From an uncultured Phascolarctobacterium sp. (GTDB taxonomy: Bacteria > Bacillota > Negativicutes > Acidaminococcales > Acidaminococcaceae), in the NCBI GenBank assembly GCA_900552855.1, contig USBG01000062.1:1-8775 (forward strand): a stretch of 8,775 nucleotides of DNA. The letters run 5' to 3'. Numbering within the stretch: the first letter of the stretch is position 1; each line of letters begins with the position of its first letter. The translations under genes and the position numbers were made by a program. The notes under the pieces are model-generated. The model had not been told where the DNA came from, made no database searches, and saw only the letters and a program-made list of their open reading frames with translations. Positions 1-5,750 of this stretch are shown one piece after another.

Positions 1-121
1 TAATGTAGATGCCATTACGCTCTGTGTAGATGTAAGGAGCCATTTTAGGGTTCCAACGACGGGTTTGGTGACCAAAATGTACACCAGCTTCAAGTAATTG
101 TTTCATAGAAATAATAGCCAT
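1..121 (-). CDS. rpsB: 30S ribosomal protein S2, N-terminal part (runs off the window)
   Basis: Only the first 40 codons are present. The translation begins MAIISMKQLLEAGVHFGHQ and continues with TRRWNPKMAPYIYTERNGIYI, the strongly conserved start of bacterial ribosomal protein S2, a 30S subunit protein that binds late in assembly and helps hold S1. The ATG at 121 is preceded by a perfect AGGAGG at 131-136 with a 9-nt spacer, which fixes the start. The gene has its own promoter and a structured leader upstream (see those entries). In most Firmicutes rpsB is followed by tsf (EF-Ts); that lies outside this window. Identity is near certain; only completeness is unknown. Confidence 0.97.
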   Translation of the reverse strand, partial: MAIISMKQLLEAGVHFGHQTRRWNPKMAPYIYTERNGIYI

Positions 122-130
122 TTTTGAATT

Positions 131-226
131 CCTCCTGTTTTTTCCTCCGCAGAGTTCGGCTTAAGTCCTTACTGCACGGCTAGTACAGACAGTGGACAAA
201 TTCCTCTGCGTGTGTATTTTTACACT
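131..226 (-). promoter_or_regulatory. Structured rpsB 5' leader RNA, candidate S2 autoregulatory element
   Basis: About 100 nt lie between the predicted transcription start (near 226) and the rpsB ATG, and they fold well on the minus strand. First comes a small hairpin, GTGTA (225-221) with TACAC (216-212) and an AAAA loop. Next is a long-range 7-bp stem, CGCAGAG (210-204) with CTCTGCG (154-148). Inside it is a second stem, GTCCACTG (197-190) with CAGT (174-171) and GGAC (168-165), which leaves an AA bulge at 170-169. The outer stem ends on the first G of a second SD-like GGAGG (148-144), 7 nt upstream of the main AGGAGG (136-131). Folding could therefore affect ribosome access. Ribosomal protein leaders that bind their own product are well known, including for S2 in gammaproteobacteria. 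That this one binds S2 is inference. Confidence 0.6.
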
Positions 227-232
227 TGAAGT

Positions 233-261
233 ATTATATCACAACTTTTGTCAAGATACAA
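233..261 (-). promoter_or_regulatory. rpsB promoter with extended -10
   Basis: On the minus strand a perfect -10 TATAAT (238-233) is preceded by TGA, giving the extended form TGATATAAT. Exactly 17 nt upstream is TTGTAT (261-256), a plausible -35. A consensus-looking TTGACA lies at 254-249 but only 10 nt from the -10, so it cannot serve this -10. Predicted start is near 226, giving a roughly 105-nt leader before rpsB. It sits just downstream of the def terminator, so rpsB starts a new transcription unit. Confidence 0.8.
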
Positions 262-304
262 GAAATTTTTCATATATTTTGTACAGATTGGAACAAAAAG
301 CCTA

Positions 305-337
305 GAAAAGAAAAAGGCTACAACCAGCAGTAGCCTT
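305..337 (-). terminator. Intrinsic terminator after def
   Basis: Minus-strand RNA forms an 8-bp perfect stem, AAGGCTAC (337-330) with GTAGCCTT (321-314), around an 8-nt loop. It is followed by a T-rich tract reading TTTTTCTTTTC from the stem end. This is a classic Rho-independent terminator. It separates the def transcript from the rpsB promoter about 45 bases further on. Confidence 0.88.
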
Positions 338-354
338 AATCCTTATAAGCCTGC

Positions 355-411
355 CTAAACTTGCCTCCTAGCAAATTTAGTTAAGTAACGAACAGATCTA
401 GCCCCCTGTTC
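355..411 (-). other. Two tandem RNA hairpins in the def-rpsB gap (3' UTR or small RNA)
   Basis: The 162-base stretch between the def stop and its terminator has no credible gene but is structured on the minus strand. GAACAG (411-406) pairs with CTGTTC (395-390) around a 10-nt loop. Then CTAAATTTGC (380-371) pairs with GCAAGTTTAG (364-355) as a 10-bp stem around the hexaloop TAGGAG. One pair in that stem is U-G on the minus strand but would be a C-A mismatch on the plus strand, which argues for a minus-strand RNA. With the terminator at 305-337 these make three hairpins in a row. They could be a long def 3' UTR or a separate small RNA. I see no convincing promoter of its own: TTGG-containing -35-like and TTATGA-like -10 matches at 425-460 are weak. 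Confidence 0.45.
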
Positions 412-499
412 ATTGCATTAAGTCATAACATAAATTTCATAAAAGCACCAAGTAATATTACCCAAAAAATAAAATAAAGCAAACCTAGAACCTTTGACC

Positions 500-910
500 T
501 TAAATGATTATGCCATCACAATGGTCTATTTCGTGCTGAATAATCTGTGCAGGAAAATCCGTAAAGGTTTGACGCTGCTTTTTAAAGCTCATATCCTGAT
601 ACTCTACTACAATCTTTTGAAAACGTGTTGTCATGCGCTCACCTTCCAATGACAGGCAACCTTCTTCAGTAACGTATTTGCCAGATTTTTTCACAATAAC
701 AGGATTGAACATTGCCACGTTTACAGGTCCTAAATTGATAGCAATAATACGTTTACGCACACCAATCATGTTAGCCGCCAAGCCTACACAGCGATCAGAA
801 TAAGCATTAAGTGTATCTAACAAATCCTGCGCCACATGCATATCCATAAAGGTTGCGGCATCACTTATTTGTGCTAAAAAATTTTCATCATGTACGATTT
901 CTCTAATCAT
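500..910 (-). CDS. def: Peptide deformylase, short form with variant motif 1
   Basis: Protein of 136 aa. Peptide deformylase is a cytoplasmic metalloenzyme that removes the formyl group from the N-terminal Met of new proteins. Motif 2, EGCLSL, is at residues 83-88 with metal-ligand Cys85. Motif 3, HEIDH, is at 126-130 with metal ligands His126 and His130 and catalytic Glu127. Motif 1 reads CVGLAANM at 41-48; the usual form is GxGLAAxQ, so the conserved Gln is replaced by Met48 and the first Gly by Cys41. The protein stops six residues after the last metal ligand and so lacks the C-terminal helix of the roughly 168-aa E. coli enzyme. The start at 910 is chosen because GAGGAG lies 7 nt upstream; an upstream in-frame ATG at 988 precedes the promoter. 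A monocistronic unit is likely. The fold is clear; full deformylase activity is inferred. Confidence 0.88.
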   Translation of the reverse strand: MIREIVHDENFLAQISDAATFMDMHVAQDLLDTLNAYSDRCVGLAANMIGVRKRIIAINLGPVNVAMFNPVIVKKSGKYVTEEGCLSLEGERMTTRFQKIVVEYQDMSFKKQRQTFTDFPAQIIQHEIDHCDGIII

Positions 911-955
911 TTTTTCACTCCTCAGCCAATAGCAAATCAAGAATATTTTAATACT

Positions 956-964
956 ATTATAGCA
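956..964 (-). promoter_or_regulatory. def promoter, extended -10
   Basis: The minus strand carries TGCTATAAT: a perfect TATAAT (961-956) with the TGn extension (964-962). No good -35 is seen at 16-18 nt upstream (the sequence there resembles TCAAAA), which is tolerated in extended -10 promoters. The predicted start is near 949, giving a leader of about 39 nt before the ATG at 910, with GAGGAG at 923-918. The promoter lies inside the longer in-frame ORF that opens at 988, so translation from 988 is unlikely. Confidence 0.7.
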
Positions 965-1035
965 AAAAGTGCGCAATATTTTGAGCATTTCACCTCATTT
1001 TATCAAAAGTGTTCAATTAATTGAGTGCTTCCATA

Positions 1036-1078
1036 CTTATAAAAATAGGAAGCCATCCAATCAGACAGCTTCCTATTT
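1036..1078 (-). terminator. Intrinsic terminator of the rseP-polC operon
   Basis: An 11-bp perfect stem, AAATAGGAAGC (1078-1068) with GCTTCCTATTT (1053-1043), encloses a 14-nt loop and is followed on the minus strand by TTTTTATAAG. It lies about 110 bases past the polC stop codon and before the def promoter, so it closes the long operon. On the plus strand the stem is followed only by TTTCAAC, so it is a poor terminator in that direction. Confidence 0.88.
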
Positions 1079-1168
1079 CAACATTGTTTATTAGTATTTA
1101 TATGCTTTTGCAGCGCAGTCCAAGTCTTTTCCATATTACTCAAACAATAAGCGTTTGGGTATTTCACA

Positions 1169-1186
1169 ATATTTCTCGGGAAATAT
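1169..1186 (-). repeat. Short hairpin just past the polC stop
   Basis: ATATTTC (1169-1175) and GAAATAT (1180-1186) form a 7-bp perfect inverted repeat around a 4-nt loop, two bases beyond the polC stop codon. No T-tract follows, so it is not a terminator. It may protect the mRNA 3' region or be chance in AT-rich DNA. The rest of the 989-1188 gap holds only the operon terminator and the upstream part of the def promoter region; I see no gene. Confidence 0.45.
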
Positions 1187-1188
1187 CG

Positions 1189-4100
1189 TTAGAAAAGCTC
1201 GATTTGATTTTTCTCAGGTAAATCTCCTAGGGCACCCATTTCTGCCAGCTTTTCTATTACACCCTTACCTATACCGGAACGCATACGCAAGTCCTCTTGG
1301 GAAATGAAGGGGTTGTTCTTATCTCTGACAGCAGCAATGGCCTTAGCCGCACTTTCACCTACACCACTAAGAGCTGCAAGAGGCGGACGCAAGCCTTTTT
1401 CAGTAACTTTAAACTTAATAGGATCGGACTCATATATATCCATTTTATCAAAGCAAAAGCCACGCTCCATCATTTCGTTTACTAGCTCCAAATAAGTTAC
1501 AGTAGACTTATCCAGATTGCTGGCCTTGAAACCCTGTTGATAAACACTCTTGATAAAGTTCTTTACATAGGTCAACCCCTTAGAAACATGTGTATAATCA
1601 AAGTCCTTAGCCCTTACTGTAAAGTAGGCAGCATAAAATTCCTTAGGATAATGCACCTTACAATAGGCAATACGGTATGCCATAAGTACATATGCTACAG
1701 CATGGGCCTTAGGAAACAGATACTGCACTCTTTCACAGGAGGTCATATACCATTCTGGAATATTGGCAGCCTGCATAGCCTCACGCATCTTAGGCTCTAA
1801 GCCTTTTTTAGCAGCCTTGCCCTTACGCACATACTCCATAGTCTTAAACGCCAAACTGGGGTCAACGCCTTTAGCAATAAGATTGGTCATTATATCGTCG
1901 CGGGTAGAAATGGTTTCCTTTACAGGCTTACCCTCTTTAATTAAATCCTGTGCATTATTCAGCCATACATCAGTACCATGTGAATAGCCGGATACACGTA
2001 CAACCTCACTAAAGTTTTTCGGCTGTACGTCCTTAATCATCTGACGTACAAAGTTTGTACCACACTCAGGAATACCAAAGGTACCTACCTCACTATTAAT
2101 CTGCTCAGGCGTTACTCCTAAGGAAGACGTGTCTTGGAAGATACGCATGGTTTCCTCATCTCCTACAGGTATACGCTTAGGATCAAAGTTAGGATCAACA
2201 TGCTCCTGCATATATTTTTCCAGCATTTTTAAAACCATAGGATCATCGTGACCCAGAATATCCAGCTTAACCAAGCGGTCATTAATGCTGTGATAATCGT
2301 AGTGAGTAGTAACAGTATCTGCATCCTTATCATCTGCAGGACGGTTCATAGGAGTAATATAATGAATATCCATATTACGAGGTACAACCATGATACCACC
2401 AGGATGCTGACCTGTGGTACGTTTAATTCCTGCCAAGCCCTGCATTAGCGCCGCCGTATGAGCAGGATGAACGTGCAGTCCTCTATCCTCGTAATATTTA
2501 CGAATATAGCCTACTGCAGTTTTATTAGCAACAGTAGAAATAGTACCTGCACGGCATACATTATCGCGACCAAACAGCTCCTCTGTGTACTTATGAGCTA
2601 CAGATTGGTCGGACATAGCGCTAGGGTCATCAGGATCAATGCCACCAGAGAAGTTAAGATCGATATCAGGAACCTTATCGCCATGGAAGCCTAAGAATAC
2701 AGCAAACGGTATGTCATGGCCATCACGCAGCATGCGTGCACCACACACGGGGCAATCCTTAACAGGCAAGTCAAAGCCAGAATCAACCTCGTTATTGTAG
2801 AAAAACTCACTATGACGACATTCAGGACAACGATAGTGAGGCTTTAAGGCGTTAACCTCCGTAATCTCTAGCATAGTTGCAACAAAGGACGAGCCTACGG
2901 AACCACGAGAGCCTACCAGATAGCCTCTGTCCAAAGAGTGCTTAACTAGCTTATGAGCAATATAGTACAATACGGAGAAGCCGTGACCTATAATAGCGTC
3001 CAGCTCCATCTTCAAGCGGTCCTCAACAATTTGTGGCAGCTTATCACCGTACCATTTGTGCGCCATGTCATAGGACAAATCACGTACAGCCTCTTCGGCA
3101 CCAGGAATAAAGGGAGAATACAGCTGATCACGATCAGGTACGGGCTTGATTTTATCAATCATGTCCGCAATTTTATTTGTATTGGTAACGCAAACCTCAT
3201 AGGCCACGTCTTCACCAAGATAATCAAATTCTGCCAGCATTTCCTCAGTAGTACGCAGATACAAAGGCGGCTGATTATCAGCATCCTTATAATTTTGTAC
3301 ACCTTGCAGAATTGCACGCAGCTTAGCATCCTCAGGATTGAGGAAATGGACGTCACAGGTAGCAACGGTCAGCTTACCTAGGCGTTTGCCAAGCTCATAA
3401 ATACGCTTATTAAACTCCTTAAGCTGCTCAACAGTATAACCCTGCTCACGAACCAGGAACATATTATTACCAACAGGCTGAATTTCCAAATAATCATAGA
3501 AAGACGCAATTTGCTCCAGCTCCTTGTCACTAGCTCCTGCCAGCATGGCACGGAACAGCTCACCTGCCTCGCAGGCAGAGCCTAATAATAGTCCTGCACG
3601 GTGCTCCTCTATTACCTTACGGGGTAACAAAGGACGCTTATTGAGATAACGCATATGGCTGATGGTAACCAGCTTGTAGAGGTTACGCAAACCAGTTTCA
3701 TTTTGTGCCAAAATAATAATATGGTTGCTCTTGATTTTTGGAGCACGATTAGGCTTAGATTGATCACCAATCTCCTGCTCAATGTCATCCTTAAAACGAC
3801 TGTCACTGATCAGATAGCCCTCCATACCAAATATTAGCTTTAAATCACTGCCCTCTGCTGCATCAAAGCAGAAGGGAAAGGCCTGCACAACACCATGGTC
3901 AGTAATTGCCAGAGCCTTATGCCCCCATTTAATAGCCTGCTTAACCAGGTCCTCCATAGGAGTAAGACCATCCATCTTACTCATCTTAGTATGGCAATGC
4001 AGCTCTACGCGCTTCACCTCTGCCTTATCAGTGCGCTCCTCTTCTGCAGCATCAGCTTTCATAATGCCATATGGACGCATTACAAATTCATCAAACTCAA

Positions 4101-4908
4101 ATTTATCAGGCTCCACATCGCCCTGAATACGCAGTCGCATGCCAGGCTTAAAGAGTCCCTTAAACTCATTGCAATCCTTGCGGGGGTCCTTGCCATCTCT
4201 ATCGTCAAAGCGCAGCTTAACATAAATGCCATTACTACCATCACTAATGCCAAACATCAGCATAATAGCACCAGAGCGTAGCTCACGCTCATTAAAAGCA
4301 GTCAAATTACTGTCCTTATCCATAATCTTGACAAACTCGCCCTCGATAACAATTCGTCTTTCCTCTTCAACAATACTGTCAATAGGACGCACCTTGCCTG
4401 TAATCTTGCGCCCCCACAAAAGGTCACTCCCCTTTTTGTTGCCGTACAGATTACGATAAGCCTCTTCAAAATCATTATTCTCTAAGGACACACAGCTAGG
4501 AATTGGCGGCTCTGTAGCACCAATCTCCATATCTATAGGCTCTGGTGGCAGAGGAATATCGTCAGGCAATGGCACACCGCTACAATCTGTAGCCACAAAC
4601 TGCTCTGCATAATTATCGGAAGCATTAGCTGACAAATCACATTTACTGCCATCACCATCACAAATAAGGTCTATATTATTTAATGAAAAGACATTTTTCA
4701 GCTTGGCGGCTATTTTAGGAAGCAAGCCTGGCTGGAAGCGAGCAGCGCTTTCAAAATGAACCTCCCACTCGTTGGATACCTCGTCAATACAAATTTGGGT
4801 AATTTGTATCAGCTGCAGCTGAGCCTTTTCCACGTAGGAAAAGCTCTCGTCTGCTAGAAACCTATGAGCCATATCCTTATCCGGCACAATGCAATATCTA
4901 GCTTGCAT
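1189..4908 (-). CDS. polC: DNA polymerase III PolC-type alpha subunit, apparently without the exonuclease domain
   Basis: Protein of 1239 aa; typical PolC is about 1430-1440. It is the replicative DNA polymerase of Firmicutes. Visible parts in order: PolC N-terminal domain (about 1-85); acidic, Pro-rich linker (95-155); OB fold (about 165-285); PHP domain starting ELHCHTKMSKMDG at 302 with ITDHG at 335-339; GSRGSVGSSF at 666-675; zinc site CPEC/CPVC (C694, C697, C719, C722); catalytic PDIDLNF with D748 and D750, third Asp D883 in KLDILGHDDP; TTGQHPGG at 831-838; helix-hairpin-helix LSGVGESAAKAI at 1180-1191; and a C-terminal beta-clamp motif QIELF. After GMEGY (361-365) the chain passes through about 30 unrelated residues straight to SNHIIILAQNETGL, where other PolCs carry the roughly 180-aa DEDDh exonuclease. 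No FDVETTG-like motif occurs in the protein. The ATG at 4908 has AAAGGA upstream with 7-nt spacing. Last gene of the operon. Confidence 0.96.
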   Translation of the reverse strand: MQARYCIVPDKDMAHRFLADESFSYVEKAQLQLIQITQICIDEVSNEWEVHFESAARFQPGLLPKIAAKLKNVFSLNNIDLICDGDGSKCDLSANASDNYAEQFVATDCSGVPLPDDIPLPPEPIDMEIGATEPPIPSCVSLENNDFEEAYRNLYGNKKGSDLLWGRKITGKVRPIDSIVEEERRIVIEGEFVKIMDKDSNLTAFNERELRSGAIMLMFGISDGSNGIYVKLRFDDRDGKDPRKDCNEFKGLFKPGMRLRIQGDVEPDKFEFDEFVMRPYGIMKADAAEEERTDKAEVKRVELHCHTKMSKMDGLTPMEDLVKQAIKWGHKALAITDHGVVQAFPFCFDAAEGSDLKLIFGMEGYLISDSRFKDDIEQEIGDQSKPNRAPKIKSNHIIILAQNETGLRNLYKLVTISHMRYLNKRPLLPRKVIEEHRAGLLLGSACEAGELFRAMLAGASDKELEQIASFYDYLEIQPVGNNMFLVREQGYTVEQLKEFNKRIYELGKRLGKLTVATCDVHFLNPEDAKLRAILQGVQNYKDADNQPPLYLRTTEEMLAEFDYLGEDVAYEVCVTNTNKIADMIDKIKPVPDRDQLYSPFIPGAEEAVRDLSYDMAHKWYGDKLPQIVEDRLKMELDAIIGHGFSVLYYIAHKLVKHSLDRGYLVGSRGSVGSSFVATMLEITEVNALKPHYRCPECRHSEFFYNNEVDSGFDLPVKDCPVCGARMLRDGHDIPFAVFLGFHGDKVPDIDLNFSGGIDPDDPSAMSDQSVAHKYTEELFGRDNVCRAGTISTVANKTAVGYIRKYYEDRGLHVHPAHTAALMQGLAGIKRTTGQHPGGIMVVPRNMDIHYITPMNRPADDKDADTVTTHYDYHSINDRLVKLDILGHDDPMVLKMLEKYMQEHVDPNFDPKRIPVGDEETMRIFQDTSSLGVTPEQINSEVGTFGIPECGTNFVRQMIKDVQPKNFSEVVRVSGYSHGTDVWLNNAQDLIKEGKPVKETISTRDDIMTNLIAKGVDPSLAFKTMEYVRKGKAAKKGLEPKMREAMQAANIPEWYMTSCERVQYLFPKAHAVAYVLMAYRIAYCKVHYPKEFYAAYFTVRAKDFDYTHVSKGLTYVKNFIKSVYQQGFKASNLDKSTVTYLELVNEMMERGFCFDKMDIYESDPIKFKVTEKGLRPPLAALSGVGESAAKAIAAVRDKNNPFISQEDLRMRSGIGKGVIEKLAEMGALGDLPEKNQIELF

Positions 4909-4942
4909 GTTGATATCCTTTCAAAATACATAATACCTACAA

Positions 4943-4969
4943 GGACGCAGACTGAAACCAGCTGCGTCC
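4943..4969 (-). promoter_or_regulatory. GC-rich hairpin in the mgtC-polC gap
   Basis: GGACGCAG (4969-4962) pairs perfectly over 8 bp with CTGCGTCC (4950-4943), with an 11-nt loop, in an otherwise AT-rich 92-base gap. On the minus strand it is followed by TTGTAGG, too few T residues for a strong terminator. It may be a leaky terminator/attenuator setting the polC level relative to upstream genes, or an RNA processing or stabilising element. I see no convincing separate polC promoter after it. Confidence 0.55.
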
Positions 4970-5000
4970 CCATAATTAAGTAATAAATTATATAATTAAG

Positions 5001-5720
5001 CTATTTGGCATTTTCCAGACCAATGACACCATCAATCTCCTGCAGCTTACTTACAAGCTCAGCAGGCTCAATGCCCTTTTCTATTTTAAGATAAAGCTCC
5101 AAGCTCAGCTGACCACTTTCCTTGTCACTTTTAACATTCATGGATTTAACCTGAATACCATTAGCTGACAAAAAGCTTGTTATATCAGTAATAACACGTG
5201 GTCTGTTTTTAGCTATAACTCTTACGAAACGACGGTCACTGCGTTTTGTTCCAGCAAAACGCTTTTCCCAACTATGAAATGTAACAAGAGTTAGCATAGT
5301 AATGGCAGTTGCCACAGTACTTAAAAAATACATACCGCTGCCTACTGCAAGACCAATAGCCGATACAATCCACAAACTGGCAGCAGTAGTCAGGCCCTTG
5401 ATAGTAAGGCCCTCGTGCAGAATGGTGCCTGCACCTAAAAAGCCAATACCACTAACAACCTGTGCCGCAATACGTGTAGAGTCACGTCTTTGACCAAAAT
5501 CCTCAGTGGGAGAATTGGCAGCGCCATAAACATCGTCTAAGCCATACATTGACACCAGCATAAATAAAGCAGAGCCTACGCAAACAAGTATGTGTGTACG
5601 AAAGCCAGCCGGTCTATCACCGCTGCCACGCTCCATGCCCACAATACCACCTAAAATTGCAGCTACAATTAGACGCAGCACCATCATTACTTCTTTACTG
5701 TGCATCCATGAGGTATCCAC
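5001..5720 (-). CDS. MgtC/SapB family inner-membrane protein with C-terminal ACT-like domain
   Basis: Protein of 239 aa with about five hydrophobic segments (near 12-28, 43-58, 85-101, 113-128 and 131-148) and a soluble C-terminal domain (about 162-236) that looks like the ACT-type fold of MgtC proteins. Family signatures visible are GGIVGMERGSGDRPAGFRTH near 24-43, TRIAAQVVSGIGFLGAGTIL at 82-101 and IKGLTTAASLW at 107-117. MgtC of Salmonella is a virulence and low-magnesium protein that acts on the F-type ATPase. Most family members in environmental and gut bacteria have no proven role, so I give no symbol. The start is a GTG at 5720, supported by AAGGTGGG upstream; the next Met is codon 6. 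It sits 30 bases after proS and before polC, an unusual guest in this housekeeping operon. No magnesium-sensing leader is seen. Confidence 0.88.
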   Translation of the reverse strand: MDTSWMHSKEVMMVLRLIVAAILGGIVGMERGSGDRPAGFRTHILVCVGSALFMLVSMYGLDDVYGAANSPTEDFGQRRDSTRIAAQVVSGIGFLGAGTILHEGLTIKGLTTAASLWIVSAIGLAVGSGMYFLSTVATAITMLTLVTFHSWEKRFAGTKRSDRRFVRVIAKNRPRVITDITSFLSANGIQVKSMNVKSDKESGQLSLELYLKIEKGIEPAELVSKLQEIDGVIGLENAK

Positions 5721-5726
5721 GATTAT

Positions 5727-5734
5727 CCCACCTT
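5727..5734 (-). promoter_or_regulatory. Ribosome binding site that fixes a GTG start for the mgtC-like gene
   Basis: AAGGTGGG on the minus strand lies 6-8 nt before the GTG at 5720. The first ATG in frame (codon 6) would be more than 20 nt from this site, so GTG is the preferred start. Confidence 0.7.
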
Positions 5735-5750
5735 ACATAGCAAATTTCTT

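Noticed and set aside
249..254. TTGACA as the -35 of the rpsB promoter
   Set aside because: It is a consensus hexamer but only 10 nt from TATAAT, and no -10 is found 16-18 nt downstream of it. TTGTAT at 256-261 has correct 17-nt spacing.
364..369. AGGAGG-like sequence in the def-rpsB gap as the start of a small gene
   Set aside because: No ATG, GTG or TTG follows at a usable distance on the minus strand, and the sequence is in a hairpin loop and stem.
452..461. GTAATATTAC palindrome as an operator
   Set aside because: A 10-nt AT-rich palindrome is expected by chance in such sequence, and it is downstream of def and far from the rpsB promoter.
911..988. An N-terminal extension of def from the ATG at 988
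   Set aside because: The extended -10 promoter (956-964) lies inside it, the SD-like GAGGTG is only about 2 nt from that ATG, and family members start at MIREIV; the ATG at 910 has a good GAGGAG.
2953..4459. Several plus- and minus-strand open frames of 60-142 codons inside polC
   Set aside because: All overlap the polC coding frame, carry no recognisable motifs and have no supported start sites.
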